Assembly (NCBI GenBank): GCA_964577375.1
Contig: CAZNYW010000004.1
Location: 52,465 to 116,464, forward strand
Direction: 5' to 3'
Length of the DNA: 64,000 nucleotides
Origin: DATKUC01 sp964577375
GTDB lineage: Bacteria > Spirochaetota > Spirochaetia > DSM-27196 > DATKUC01
Shown: in pieces, positions 26,204 through 35,695 of the stretch
Layout: the number at the start of each line of letters is the position of its first letter
How positions within the stretch are numbered: the stretch's first letter is position 1
The notes under the pieces: model-generated
Told to the model about the DNA's origin: nothing
Seen by the model: the letters and a program-made list of their open reading frames with translations, nothing else
Databases searched by the model: none
Position numbers and translations under genes: made by a program

Positions 26204-27034
26204 ATGAAGTTTAAGATCATTTTCATTCTATTCAATGCCATCATCGTGTTTTCCTTTCTTTTTATCTTTCTGATGCCGTTCTTTATCCTTGGATGGGATT
26301 ATACACAGCTTTTCTGGTCGCGTAACTGGTTCCTTGGAGCTATTTTCATTGCCATCATGGTCATCCTCAACAGCTACTTCGCGGTGAACTGGAAGCTCTT
26401 TGGCTACCTCGAGCGCGAAGACTGGGACGGACTGATCGACCATATCGAGTATCGTGTGTACGAGCGGAAGATCTATCGGCGTCACGAGGTGAAAATCCTG
26501 ATCAACACCTACGTCGTCAAATCGAACACCGACGCGATCCTCCGTCTCGAAAGCACGCTTCGCGAGGAGCGGCCAAAGCTGATTCCCGTATTCGCACTCC
26601 CGTTCGGCGTGCCTCACCTGTTGAAGAACGATCCGGTCGACATGGAGATCTACTTCGGCGAGCTGAAGGAGAGTCCGCGCTGCCGCGACCGTGAATGGAT
26701 CGTCTGGAACTTCGCTTTCTCCCTCATGCTGCAGCAGAAGTCGGAAGAGGCCAAGACGCATCTGATGGCTATCGCGCGTGCGCCGCACAATTCGGTGCTG
26801 AACGTGCTCACGCTCTATCTGCTTGACGCGTACGCGCCGAGCGACAGCGATGTCGCGCAGACGGTGGAGAAAGGAAAGGCCAATGTTCGCTCCCGCTTCT
26901 CGTTCGACAGGTGGAGCCAGGAGATCGAGAAGCAGAAGAGCAATCTGCAGGTGCTGGTTCTGGCAAGACTCATTGACGATGCAACCGGCTGGGTCTATCC
27001 GGAGAGGCAGACTGCTCCGAGCGCGCGGTCCTGA
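26204..27034 (+). CDS. Conserved-type membrane protein with TPR-like cytoplasmic part
   Basis: A 276-residue protein with two N-terminal membrane segments (about 4-30 and 41-63) and a cytoplasmic helical remainder. Residues 160-200 (WNFAFSLMLQQKSEEAKTHL) look like one or two TPR helices. AGGGGAAA precedes the ATG. Its promoter is at 26145. It is followed 11 bases later by an aminotransferase. I do not recognise a characterised family. Confidence 0.85.
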   Translation: MKFKIIFILFNAIIVFSFLFIFLMPFFILGWDYTQLFWSRNWFLGAIFIAIMVILNSYFAVNWKLFGYLEREDWDGLIDHIEYRVYERKIYRRHEVKILINTYVVKSNTDAILRLESTLREERPKLIPVFALPFGVPHLLKNDPVDMEIYFGELKESPRCRDREWIVWNFAFSLMLQQKSEEAKTHLMAIARAPHNSVLNVLTLYLLDAYAPSDSDVAQTVEKGKANVRSRFSFDRWSQEIEKQKSNLQVLVLARLIDDATGWVYPERQTAPSARS

Positions 27035-27045
27035 AGGAATACGAA

Positions 27046-28311
27046 ATGAGCGAAGTGGTAGATTTCCCCGGCCTCGAGGGAGGCCTTGCTGCCGACGAGC
27101 AGCGTTACACAAAGTCCGCCAAACTTGCGAGCGTCTGTTACGACATCCGTGGACCGGTACTGACCGAGGCTAAGCGGCTCGAAGAGGAGGGCTTCAAGGT
27201 ACTCAAGCTCAATATCGGAAACCCGGCCCCCTTCGGATTCGACGCACCGGATGAGCTCATTCATGATGTGATCCTCAACCTTCGCTCGGCGCAGGGGTAC
27301 TGCGACAGCAAGGGGCTGTTTCAGGCGCGCAAGGCGGTGATGCAGGACTGCCAGAAAAAGCGCATTCCGGACGTCGACATCGAAGACATCTACATGGGAA
27401 ACGGGGTGAGCGAGCTCATCGTGATGGCGATGCAGGGGCTGCTCAACAACGGCGACGAAATGCTCGTGCCCGCGCCGGACTATCCGCTGTGGACTGCGGC
27501 GGTGAATCTTTCGGGCGGACGCGCCGTTCACTATCGCTGCGATGAGCAGTCCGACTGGATACCCGATCTCGATGACCTGGAGCGGAAGATTTCGCCCCGG
27601 ACAAAGGGTGTCGTCATCATCAACCCGAACAATCCCACCGGCGCCGTCTATCCGCTGGACGTGCTGCAGAAGATCCACGATCTGGCGGAGCGCAACAAGC
27701 TCATCGTCTTTGCCGACGAGATCTATGATCGTGTCCTCTACGATGATACGCAGTTCACGCCGATGGCATCTATTTCGGACGATATCTTCTGCGTGACCTT
27801 CAACGGAATCTCCAAGGCGTATCGGGCGGCCGGTTTTCGCTGCGGCTGGATGGTCCTGAGCGGCCGGAAGGCACTGGCCGGCGACTACCGCGAAGGGATC
27901 GATATCCTCTCCAACATGCGCCTCTGCAGCAACGTCCCGGCGCAGTTTGCTGTGCAGGCGGCGCTTGGCGGCTATCAGAGCATAAACGATCTCATCCTGC
28001 CGACCGGCAGGCTGGGCATGCAGAGGGACCTCGCCCACCGGCTGCTGAACGACATTCCGGGAGTCTCCTGCGTAAAGCCGAAGGGAGCCCTCTACATGTT
28101 TCCGCGTCTCGATCCTGCGGTCTATTCCATCCGGGACGATCAGAAGCTCGTGCTCGATCTGCTGCTGGAGAAGAAGCTCCTTCTCGTGCAGGGCACCGGT
28201 TTCAACTGGCCGGACCCGGACCATTTCCGTGTGGTGTTTCTTCCGGATGTCGAGATGCTGAGCGATGCAATGGGGCGTCTCGCCGATTTCCTCAGCTGGT
28301 ATCGCCAGTAG
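27046..28311 (+). CDS. Alanine transaminase (AlaA-type aminotransferase)
   Basis: A 421-residue class I/II PLP aminotransferase. The C-terminal half closely follows the AlaA pattern: KAYRAAGFRCGWM with the PLP Lys (SKAYR), RLCSNVPAQFAVQAALGGYQS, and LLVQGTGFNWPDPDHFRVVFLP. AlaA makes alanine from pyruvate and glutamate. NPNNPTG and ADEIYDR bind PLP and substrate. Specificity inferred from sequence; aspartate or other activity not excluded. Confidence 0.92.
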   Translation: MSEVVDFPGLEGGLAADEQRYTKSAKLASVCYDIRGPVLTEAKRLEEEGFKVLKLNIGNPAPFGFDAPDELIHDVILNLRSAQGYCDSKGLFQARKAVMQDCQKKRIPDVDIEDIYMGNGVSELIVMAMQGLLNNGDEMLVPAPDYPLWTAAVNLSGGRAVHYRCDEQSDWIPDLDDLERKISPRTKGVVIINPNNPTGAVYPLDVLQKIHDLAERNKLIVFADEIYDRVLYDDTQFTPMASISDDIFCVTFNGISKAYRAAGFRCGWMVLSGRKALAGDYREGIDILSNMRLCSNVPAQFAVQAALGGYQSINDLILPTGRLGMQRDLAHRLLNDIPGVSCVKPKGALYMFPRLDPAVYSIRDDQKLVLDLLLEKKLLLVQGTGFNWPDPDHFRVVFLPDVEMLSDAMGRLADFLSWYRQ

Positions 28312-28330
28312 GGGCTCCGGCGGCCGGCCG

Positions 28331-28359
28331 TTGACCCTCACCAACCCCAAGGCTATACT
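28331..28359 (+). promoter_or_regulatory. Promoter of the gltX-glyS-tyrS operon
   Basis: TTGACC (28331-28336), a 17-base spacer and TATACT (28354-28359), 21 bases upstream of the gltX ATG. Confidence 0.82.
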
Positions 28360-28380
28360 ACGGTTCCAAAAGGACATGAG

Positions 28381-29853
28381 ATGAACGTGCGCGTACGCTA
28401 CGCGCCGTCGCCGACCGGTTTGCAGCATATCGGTGGCGTGCGAACGGCGCTCTTCAACTATTTTTTTGCCCGGTCACAAGGCGGCAGGTTCATTCTGCGA
28501 ATAGAGGATACCGATCGGGAGCGGTTTCACCCCGACTCTCTGCAGGACATTTACGACACCTTCAACTGGCTCGGTATCCACTGGGACGAGGGCCCCGATG
28601 TGGGCGGTCCGTTCGGCCCCTACGTGCAGTCCGAGAGGTCGGCGCTCTATCAGGAGCTTGCCGAAAAGCTTGTGGAAGGCGGCCACGCCTATCGGTGCTA
28701 CTGCACGCCGGAGCGTCTCGAATCGCTCAAAGAGGAACAGCAGCGGAAGAAGCTTTCGCCGGGTTACGACCGTCGCTGCAGAAATCTTACGGAAGCGGAA
28801 CGGTCGGACTTCGAAGCGCAGGGGATAAAGCCGGTAATCCGGTTCAAGGTTCCCCTTTCGGGGAGCACCGTGCTGGAGGATCTCATTCTCGGCAGCATCG
28901 AGCGCAGGAATGAGGACGTTTCCACCGATCCGGTGCTGCTCAAATCCGACGGCTTCCCGACCTACCACCTCGCGAACGTGATCGACGACCATTCGATGGA
29001 GATCACCCACATCCTGCGCGCGCAAGAGTGGATTCCGTCCGGGCCGCTTCACGTGCTCCTCTACCGGGCGTTCGGCTGGCAGCCGCCTGCCTACTGCCAT
29101 CTTCCGCTGGTGACCGGGACCGACGGCCAGAAGCTTTCCAAAAGGCACGGGGCGACGAGCATCATCGAATTCCGCAATCAGGGCTACCTTCCGGAGGCGC
29201 TGATCAACTACATCAGCCTGCTCGGCTGGTCATACGACGATTCGCGGGAGCTCTTCACAGTGAGTGAGCTGGAGAAACTGTTTTCGCTCGAGAAGCTCAA
29301 CAAGAGCCCCTCGGTCTTCGACTACAAAAAACTCGAATGGTTCAACGGCATTTACATCCGGAACCTTTCCGACGAAGAGCTCGTAGCGGGCATGCTGCCC
29401 TTTCTGCAGAAGGCCGGCCTTGTGGCCGATCCACCCTCATCCGCAGAAGCGGCAACGCTGCGGGAGTCGCTACCGCTGGTGCGTGAGCGGCTCCACTTTC
29501 TCAAGGACGCTCCGGAGCTCCTCGGCTTTGTATTTCGCGACATCGACGCTTACTCTGCCGAAGATGCAATTCCGAAGAAGATGGATGCCGCGGCAACGGC
29601 GGCAGTCCTCGAGGCAATCCTCCCGCGGCTGGACGGTTTCACGCAGAGAACCGACGAGGAAAACGAAGAGATCTTCCGGTCGCTTGCAGACGAGCTTGGC
29701 ACAAAGCTCGGGAACGTCATGATGCCGCTGCGCGTAGCGGTCACCGGCTCCCGGGTTTCGCCCCCGCTCATCGGCTCGATGCGCCTGGTGGGCGTGGATA
29801 GAACAATCGAACGCGTAAAGAATCTGAAGCACTATCTGGAGTCGCAAAAATAG
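28381..29853 (+). CDS. gltX: Glutamyl-tRNA synthetase
   Basis: A 490-residue class I synthetase. It opens RYAPSPTGLQHIGGVRTAL (HIGH variant), has the family FHPDSLQDIYDTFNWLG and the KMSKS-type KLSKRHGA. It charges tRNA-Glu (and possibly tRNA-Gln, if Gln is made by transamidation). It is the first gene of a three-synthetase operon; AAAAGGA lies before the ATG. Confidence 0.97.
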   Translation: MNVRVRYAPSPTGLQHIGGVRTALFNYFFARSQGGRFILRIEDTDRERFHPDSLQDIYDTFNWLGIHWDEGPDVGGPFGPYVQSERSALYQELAEKLVEGGHAYRCYCTPERLESLKEEQQRKKLSPGYDRRCRNLTEAERSDFEAQGIKPVIRFKVPLSGSTVLEDLILGSIERRNEDVSTDPVLLKSDGFPTYHLANVIDDHSMEITHILRAQEWIPSGPLHVLLYRAFGWQPPAYCHLPLVTGTDGQKLSKRHGATSIIEFRNQGYLPEALINYISLLGWSYDDSRELFTVSELEKLFSLEKLNKSPSVFDYKKLEWFNGIYIRNLSDEELVAGMLPFLQKAGLVADPPSSAEAATLRESLPLVRERLHFLKDAPELLGFVFRDIDAYSAEDAIPKKMDAAATAAVLEAILPRLDGFTQRTDEENEEIFRSLADELGTKLGNVMMPLRVAVTGSRVSPPLIGSMRLVGVDRTIERVKNLKHYLESQK

Positions 29854-29867
29854 GCAGGTGGACTGAT

Positions 29868-31241
29868 ATGGCACAAAAGACAACAGGACAGGACGAAACA
29901 AAAGCCGCAGACCTGAAGCGGATGGATAACATCGTATCGCTCTGCAAACGGCGCGGTTTCATCTTCCCGTCCTCCGAGATCTACGGGGGGCTTGCCTCCG
30001 CGTGGGACTATGGTCCGCTCGGAGTCGAGCTCAAGAACAGGATCGAGGCCTTCTGGTGGAAGGAGATGACCAGACTCCGCGACGACATCGTCGGCATCGA
30101 TGCCGCGATCATGATGCATCCGCGCGTCTGGGAGGCGTCGGGTCACGTTGAGAACTTCACCGACCCGCTGGTCGACTGCAAAGAGTGCAAGCAGCGGTTT
30201 CGCGCCGACCAGATGCCGGAGGAGAACCAGAAAAGCGGCAGGTGCCCCAATTGCGGCGGTGAGCTCACCGCGCCCCGGCAGTTCAATCTGATGTTCAAGA
30301 CTCACCTCGGCCCGGTGGAGGACGATGCGTCGCAGGTTTACCTGCGCCCTGAGACCGCTCAGGGGATCTACGTCAATTTCAAGAATGTCGTGCAGACCTC
30401 GCGCGTGAAGATTCCCTTCGGCATAGCGCAGGTGGGGAAGGCATTCCGGAACGAGATCGTCACCAAGAACTTCATCTTCCGCACCTGCGAGTTCGAGCAG
30501 ATGGAGATGCAGTTCTTCGTGCATCCGAGCGAGGATGTGAAGTGGTTCGAATACTGGAAAGCGCAGCGGATGGCCTATTACGCGAAGCTGGGTATCCGGC
30601 CGGACCGGCTCCGGTTCAAACAGCACGGCCCGGATGAGCTTGCCCACTACGCAAAGGACGCCTTCGACATCGAGTTCGAGTTTCCGTTCGGGTGGCGCGA
30701 GCTCGAGGGAATCCACAATCGAACAAACTTCGACCTGACCCGCCATTCCGAGTACAGCGGAAAGGACCTCACCTATCTCGATGAGGTGAGCCGAGAGCGG
30801 TACATTCCCTACATCATCGAAACTTCGGCGGGACTTACTCGAAGCGTGCTGATGGCTCTTTCGGATGCATATGATGAGGAGACCGTCGAGGCGGAGGGCG
30901 ACATCCGCACGGTTCTCCACCTGCATCCGGTGCTTGCGCCGGTGACCGTCGGCGTCTTCCCGCTCGTCAAGAAGGACGGTCTTGCCGAGCTTGCGCAGGG
31001 GATCGAGCACGGGCTGCGGGAGGATTTCACCACCTTCTACGATCAGGGCGGCGCCATTGGCCGGCGATACCGGCGCCAGGATGAGATCGGTACCCCCTAC
31101 TGCATTACGATCGACTATCAGACGAAGGAGGACAACACGGTGACGCTTCGGTTCCGCGACTCGATGGAGCAGATCCGTGTACCCGTGGCCGAGCTCGCCT
31201 CGCGTATGAGGCAGGAAACGCGCGATTACAAGCGGGCATAA
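29868..31241 (+). CDS. glyS: Glycyl-tRNA synthetase, single-chain type
   Basis: A 457-residue class II synthetase of the homodimeric (eukaryotic-like) type. It begins with RRGFIFPSSEIYGG, and has motif 2 (FRNEIVTKNFIFRTCEFEQMEMQFF, quoted in part here) around residues 190-215. A zinc knuckle of two cysteine pairs lies between residues 100 and 130 (CKECK, CPNCGG). The C-terminal anticodon domain starts near residue 345. It follows gltX by 14 bases. Confidence 0.97.
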   Translation: MAQKTTGQDETKAADLKRMDNIVSLCKRRGFIFPSSEIYGGLASAWDYGPLGVELKNRIEAFWWKEMTRLRDDIVGIDAAIMMHPRVWEASGHVENFTDPLVDCKECKQRFRADQMPEENQKSGRCPNCGGELTAPRQFNLMFKTHLGPVEDDASQVYLRPETAQGIYVNFKNVVQTSRVKIPFGIAQVGKAFRNEIVTKNFIFRTCEFEQMEMQFFVHPSEDVKWFEYWKAQRMAYYAKLGIRPDRLRFKQHGPDELAHYAKDAFDIEFEFPFGWRELEGIHNRTNFDLTRHSEYSGKDLTYLDEVSRERYIPYIIETSAGLTRSVLMALSDAYDEETVEAEGDIRTVLHLHPVLAPVTVGVFPLVKKDGLAELAQGIEHGLREDFTTFYDQGGAIGRRYRRQDEIGTPYCITIDYQTKEDNTVTLRFRDSMEQIRVPVAELASRMRQETRDYKRA

Positions 31242-31258
31242 GGGGAGTGGATCGAGAA

Positions 31259-32494
31259 ATGAGTGGCGCACTTGAGGTATTGCAGCAGCGCGGATTCCTG
31301 AAGCAGTGTACAGATCAGCCCGCGCTCGAAAAGATGCTCGAAAGCGAAAAGGTGACTCTCTACTGCGGGTTTGATCCTACCGGCCCCAGCCTGCACGCGG
31401 GCCACCTCATCCCGCTTTTTGCGATGGCGCACCTTGCGCGGGCGGGTCACCGGCCGATCGCTCTCATCGGCGGCGGAACCGCACGGATCGGCGATCCGTC
31501 CGGCAAGACCGAAATGCGGAAAATGCTCACGATAGAGCAGATCCAGGAGAACGCTCGCAGCGTTACCCGGCAGGTGCAGCATTTCCTTGGGTCGCAGAAC
31601 GCGGAAGCGGTAGTCGTCGACAATGCAGAGTGGCTCGCGGAGCTGAACTACATCGAGTTCCTGCGTGATATCGGACGGCATTTTTCCGTGAACCGGATGC
31701 TCACCTTCGAAACCTACAGGATGCGGATGGAGACTGGACTCTCGTTCATCGAGTTCAACTATCAGCTGCTGCAGGCCTTCGATTTTCTCAATCTCTATCG
31801 GACGAAGGGCTGCACGCTTCAGGTCGGCGGTGATGATCAGTGGGGGAACATCGTGGCCGGCGCTGACCTTATCCGGCGCGTGGAGGGGGGAGAGGCGCAT
31901 GGCCTCACCTTTCCGCTTGTCACGCGGGCGGACGGCAAAAAGATGGGCAAGACCGAAAAGGGTGCGCTCTTTCTCGATCCCGCGATGATTTCGCCTTATG
32001 ACTTTTTCCAGTACTGGCGAAACGTTCCCGACGCAGATGTCGAGAAGTTCCTCCTGCTCTACACGTTTCTTCCGGTGGAGCAAATCAAGGAGCTCGGACA
32101 GCTGAAGGACCGCGAGGTAAACCGGGCAAAAGAGCTGCTTGCCTATGAGCTCACCACGCTTATCCACGGCCGGGACGAGGCCGAGAAGGCCCGCGATGCG
32201 GCGCGGTCGGCCTTCGAGACGGGAGCGGCGGGGGACAATTCGGCAATTCCGGCCGCCGAGCTCGATTCGTCGGAGCTTGACGGCGGCATTACAGCGGCCG
32301 AGCTGTTCAGCCGGACGGGCCTCTGCGCCTCGAAGTCCGAAGCGCGCCGTCTGATTGAGCAGGGTGGGGCCTCGGTAAACGGGCGGAAGATCGAAACCGT
32401 GGATGATCTCGTGGACGGCAGCTGGCTCGAGGAGGAGGAACTGCTCCTTCGCGCGGGGAAGAAGCGCTACTACCGGGTGGTGGTCCGCCGGTAG
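31259..32494 (+). CDS. tyrS: Tyrosyl-tRNA synthetase
   Basis: A 411-residue class I synthetase. It has FDPTGPSLHAGHLIPL (HIGH variant), IEFNYQLLQAFDFL with tyrosine-site residues, QVGGDDQWGNI, and KMGKTEKGAL (KMSKS variant). The C-terminal S4 RNA-binding domain has SEARRLIEQGGASVNG near 365-380. The ATG at 31259 is preferred over a GTG at 31247, which would have no spacer from the ribosome site. Confidence 0.96.
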   Translation: MSGALEVLQQRGFLKQCTDQPALEKMLESEKVTLYCGFDPTGPSLHAGHLIPLFAMAHLARAGHRPIALIGGGTARIGDPSGKTEMRKMLTIEQIQENARSVTRQVQHFLGSQNAEAVVVDNAEWLAELNYIEFLRDIGRHFSVNRMLTFETYRMRMETGLSFIEFNYQLLQAFDFLNLYRTKGCTLQVGGDDQWGNIVAGADLIRRVEGGEAHGLTFPLVTRADGKKMGKTEKGALFLDPAMISPYDFFQYWRNVPDADVEKFLLLYTFLPVEQIKELGQLKDREVNRAKELLAYELTTLIHGRDEAEKARDAARSAFETGAAGDNSAIPAAELDSSELDGGITAAELFSRTGLCASKSEARRLIEQGGASVNGRKIETVDDLVDGSWLEEEELLLRAGKKRYYRVVVRR

Positions 32495-32532
32495 TCGGCG
32501 GCACCGCCGGGAAGAGGTCTCTCCGGAGCGCC

Positions 32533-33348
32533 ATGAAAAGATTTCACTTTCCGGGAAGCGCGGATCCCGCGGTTCCGGACACCTTTTTCTATCGCCGTGC
32601 TCGCGGCTATCTCATTTTTGCGCTGTCCGTGATCGTACTGCTGCTCGTCTGGCAGTTTCTCGCGCGGCTGATTCACCTGGAAATAATACTTCCCACTCCA
32701 TCCCGGGTCCTGCGTGAGCTTGGCCAGATCGCCTCGCAGCCCGATTTTCTTCACTCCCTGGGCTCTACGGTGGCCCGCGGGGCAGCGGGTTTCCTCGTTG
32801 CGGCGGGCACCGGCTTCGTTGCTGGGCTTGCCGTCGGTTTGTCGCGCGGGGTGGAGAACGCGCTCAAGCCGCTCATCACCCTCATTCAGGCGACGCCGGT
32901 GATGTCGGTGATACTGCTTGCGCTTATCTGGTTCAGGACGGGTGGCGTGCCGATCTTCGTCGCCTTCCTGATGACGTTCCCGGTAATCACGCTCAACGTG
33001 GCGAGAGGCGTGCGGGAGGTCGACACGCATCTCCTGGAGATGTCGCGCGCCTATCACCTTCGGCGCCGCACCGTGCTGACTCGGATCTACATTCCCTCGG
33101 TAAGTCCCTATGTGATTTCGGCCTTCAGCATTGCGCTGGGGCTCACCTGGAAGGTCATAATCGCCGCGGAGGTGCTGAGTCAGCCACCGTTTGGCATCGG
33201 CACGCAGCTGCAGGAGGCGCGTGTGGAGCTTGAGACGGCACGGGTTTTCGCATGGACGGCGGTTGCCGTCCTGCTTGCCGGTGCGTCCGACGGTCTCTTT
33301 TACCTCCTGCTCCGGGCCGTGACCGGAAAGAGGAAGGCGACCGTATGA
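32533..33348 (+). CDS. ABC importer permease, SsuC/TauC type
   Basis: A 271-residue permease with six helices. The typical N-terminal LPTPSRVLREL, MSVILLALIWF and the coupling motif around EMSRAYHLRRRTVLTRIYIPS are visible. This subfamily (NMT1/TauC) imports sulfonates, nitrate or the pyrimidine thiamine precursor. It overlaps the ATPase gene by ATGA. No binding-protein gene is adjacent, so the substrate-binding partner is encoded elsewhere and specificity cannot be given. Confidence 0.9.
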   Translation: MKRFHFPGSADPAVPDTFFYRRARGYLIFALSVIVLLLVWQFLARLIHLEIILPTPSRVLRELGQIASQPDFLHSLGSTVARGAAGFLVAAGTGFVAGLAVGLSRGVENALKPLITLIQATPVMSVILLALIWFRTGGVPIFVAFLMTFPVITLNVARGVREVDTHLLEMSRAYHLRRRTVLTRIYIPSVSPYVISAFSIALGLTWKVIIAAEVLSQPPFGIGTQLQEARVELETARVFAWTAVAVLLAGASDGLFYLLLRAVTGKRKATV

Positions 33349-34091
33349 GGATCTCCGGCATCCACAAGAGCTTCGGCACCTTGAAGGTGCTCGACGGCGT
33401 ATCCATCGACGTCACCGAGGGAATGGTCACCGCAATTCTCGGTCCGTCGGGATGCGGGAAGACGACGCTGCTCCGAATTTGCGCCGGGCTTGTCGAGCCC
33501 GACCAGGCGCCTGACGCGTCGCTCGTGCAGCTGCGTTCGCAGCGGGCAGCGTTTCTTTTTCAGGAGCCACGCCTGCTGCCCTGGGATACTGCCGCCGAAA
33601 ATGTCGAGCTGGTTCTGCAGGACCTTGCACCACAGGACCGCCGCTCGGTTGCGTCGCGTCTGCTGGATGAAGTGGGGCTGTCCGGCTACGGCGGCTACTA
33701 TCCGCCCGAGCTCAGCGGAGGGATGAAGCAGCGGGTCGCTATGGCACGCTGCTTCGCCTATCCGGCGGCAGTGCTCTACATGGACGAGCCATTTCAGGGC
33801 CTGGACCTGGAGCTCAAGCTCTCGCTCTTCGACACATTCCGGTCGCTCAATTTCCAGGAACCACCGCCGGGAGACACCGGGGCAAGCGGTCCTCGGACAG
33901 TGATCTTTGTAACCCATGATGTAACGGAAGCGGCGCTGCTCGGAGACCATGTATATGTCTTTTCACCGCGGCCGGCAACCGTCAGACACCGGGTCGACAA
34001 TCCGGTGCCTATGAACGAAAGGGCTCTGCAGAATGCAGCCGTCAGAGATTTCGAAGGCCAGCTGTACGGTATGATCCTGACTCAGGGATAG
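33345..34091 (+). CDS. ABC importer ATPase, SsuB/TauB type
   Basis: A 248-residue ATPase. Walker A is LGPSGCGKTT (about 29-38), the signature LSGGMKQR (about 125-132), Walker B AVLYMDEPFQGLD (about 145-157) and the H-loop FVTHDVTEA. It overlaps the permease stop and its own last ten bases overlap the convergent lipoprotein gene. Coupled with the permease it forms a NMT1/TauBC-type importer whose binding protein is missing from the window. Confidence 0.92.
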   Translation: MRISGIHKSFGTLKVLDGVSIDVTEGMVTAILGPSGCGKTTLLRICAGLVEPDQAPDASLVQLRSQRAAFLFQEPRLLPWDTAAENVELVLQDLAPQDRRSVASRLLDEVGLSGYGGYYPPELSGGMKQRVAMARCFAYPAAVLYMDEPFQGLDLELKLSLFDTFRSLNFQEPPPGDTGASGPRTVIFVTHDVTEAALLGDHVYVFSPRPATVRHRVDNPVPMNERALQNAAVRDFEGQLYGMILTQG

Positions 34092-34699
34092 GCGCCGCTC
34101 AGTAGAATGGGATCGATGCGGTCCAGCGCATCCACCGCGAAATCCAGCTTGTGGTGCGCCCGGTCGTAGAGATAGCCGTACACCGTGGTCACGAAGCCGT
34201 CGGAATGCGAGGTAACGTACTGCAGGTCCCAGGTTTGCGTCGCCGGAAAGAACTGGTCCGGTGTTGCCGGTACGGGTAACTTGCCCTTGTAGTCCATCCC
34301 TATTCGGAACAGGTATCTCAGGTACTCATTCGTCTTCATGTGCAGGTTGGTGATGAGCGTTCGGTAATATGATCGTTCGGTGTGATCCTCAATCCAGGCC
34401 CAGTCACCGGATTCGACCTTCTGTTGCAGATCCTTGAGAAAGATCGAGAGACGGTCGCTCATTCCGGCGTAGAATCCGGGAGCTGCGCCAAACCTCGCCG
34501 GCGGCTGCGGAGCTGACGGCGCCGAAGCGACGCGTGAAGCTGCGGCACCGCCGGAAGTCGATGTTTTCTCCGCCGACGCTGCGGGGGTCGATGCGCAGCC
34601 CGGCAGAAGTGCCGAAAAACCGAGGACTGCGCCGACCGCCAGGAGCGGTAGGAACATCTTGAAGCCGTGGCGGTCAATTTCGTCGGTGTTTCGATGCAT
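34082..34699 (-). CDS. Lipoprotein of unknown function
   Basis: A 205-residue protein with a type II signal: positive N-terminus, hydrophobic LLAVGAVLGFSALLPGC and the lipobox LPGC near residue 35. Residues 36-70 are an Ala/Ser/Pro-rich linker; the rest is a compact mixed domain. The start ATG at 34699 has GGAG eight bases upstream and overlaps the end of the methyltransferase gene by 26 bases, so it belongs to the rex run. I do not recognise the family. Confidence 0.85.
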   Translation of the reverse strand: MHRNTDEIDRHGFKMFLPLLAVGAVLGFSALLPGCASTPAASAEKTSTSGGAAASRVASAPSAPQPPARFGAAPGFYAGMSDRLSIFLKDLQQKVESGDWAWIEDHTERSYYRTLITNLHMKTNEYLRYLFRIGMDYKGKLPVPATPDQFFPATQTWDLQYVTSHSDGFVTTVYGYLYDRAHHKLDFAVDALDRIDPILLSGAYP

Positions 34700-35681
34700 G
34701 AGGGGGTCTCCTTCGGTTGCTTTTCGGACGGGTTATCAGCCACGCCCGGTGGGGGCGTTTGCCCGAAAAGTCTTCCGGTATCGTCATCTGCGTGATCTCG
34801 TCGATCCTTTCCGCATTGACTCCGGCTGATTCGAACTTCAGCTTCTTGAAGTTCGAGGAGAAGAACAGCATGCCGTCCGGCGACAACAGCTTCAGGCAGC
34901 TGTTGATGAGGGTGACATGATCACGCTGAAGGTCCAACACACCTTCCATCCTTTTGCTGTTCGAAAAGGTCGGTGGATCGAGGACTATCAGATCATACTT
35001 CTCGCCCTGCTTCAATGCGTGCCCGAGGTAGTCTCCGACGTCCGCCGCAATCAGCCGGTGATCGGGCCCGACAAAGCCGTTTAACTTCAGGTTTTCGCCG
35101 GCCCATGCGGTGTAGGACTGCGACAGGTCGACGGAGGTGGTCGTGCGGGCCCCGCCTGACGCCGCGTAGACTGAAAAGGACCCGGTGTATGAGTAGAGGT
35201 TCAGCATCCGGGTGCCTGGCGCCGCTTCCCGGACCATCGAGCGCGTTATCCGGTGGTCGAGGAAGAGCCCGGTATCGATGTAGTCCGACAGGTTGACGCG
35301 AAACCTCAAGCCTCCCTCTTCGACGTCGAGATTGAAGGCGCTTCTGTCGAGCTTTCCGTACTGGCTGTGACCGCTCTGCTTTTCGCGGTACTTGAAAAAG
35401 ATGCGGTCGGTCGGCACCGTCAGTGCGTTCGCGGCAGTCTGCACCATCAGGGCGCGCCACTCGTCGTGCTCCTCGTCGGTGCGCGGCGTAGGGCGTTCGT
35501 ACTCGGCGATGTGGAGATAGCCCTCGTAGAAATCGACGACGAGAGGTATCTCGGGTATGTCACGATTGTAGAGCCGGAAGCAGCTTATTCCGTTTCGGCG
35601 CGCCCACTTCCAGAGATGTTTTCTCCGTTTCTTCAAACGGTTATCGAAGATTTCGACCTGATAATCCAGATTTGTCTGCAG
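34674..35681 (-). CDS. SAM-dependent RNA methyltransferase, RlmI/RlmK type, probable CTG start
   Basis: A 335-residue methyltransferase of the family that modifies 23S rRNA. Conserved blocks are NRLKKRRKHLWKWARRNG, RLYNRDIPEIPLVVDFY, TGLFLDHR, YSYTGSFSVYAA (SAM site) and LDPPTFSNSKRM. No ATG, GTG or TTG gives the complete N-terminus. A CTG at 35681-35679 with GGAG six bases ahead does. The frame stays open far back through rex, but that is a shifted-frame shadow. The gene overlaps the rex stop region by about 14 bases with no stop between, so translational coupling may drive initiation. Confidence 0.82.
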   Translation of the reverse strand: MQTNLDYQVEIFDNRLKKRRKHLWKWARRNGISCFRLYNRDIPEIPLVVDFYEGYLHIAEYERPTPRTDEEHDEWRALMVQTAANALTVPTDRIFFKYREKQSGHSQYGKLDRSAFNLDVEEGGLRFRVNLSDYIDTGLFLDHRITRSMVREAAPGTRMLNLYSYTGSFSVYAASGGARTTTSVDLSQSYTAWAGENLKLNGFVGPDHRLIAADVGDYLGHALKQGEKYDLIVLDPPTFSNSKRMEGVLDLQRDHVTLINSCLKLLSPDGMLFFSSNFKKLKFESAGVNAERIDEITQMTIPEDFSGKRPHRAWLITRPKSNRRRPPHASKHRRN

Positions 35682-35695
35682 AGAGGGCTCCTGCG

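Noticed and set aside
26995..28428. Long minus-strand frame opposite the alanine transaminase
   Set aside because: Shadow of a high-GC gene; no signal, start site or motif.
29832..31271. Long open frame opposite glyS
   Set aside because: It is a mirror of glyS codon bias with no recognisable motif; glyS is certain.
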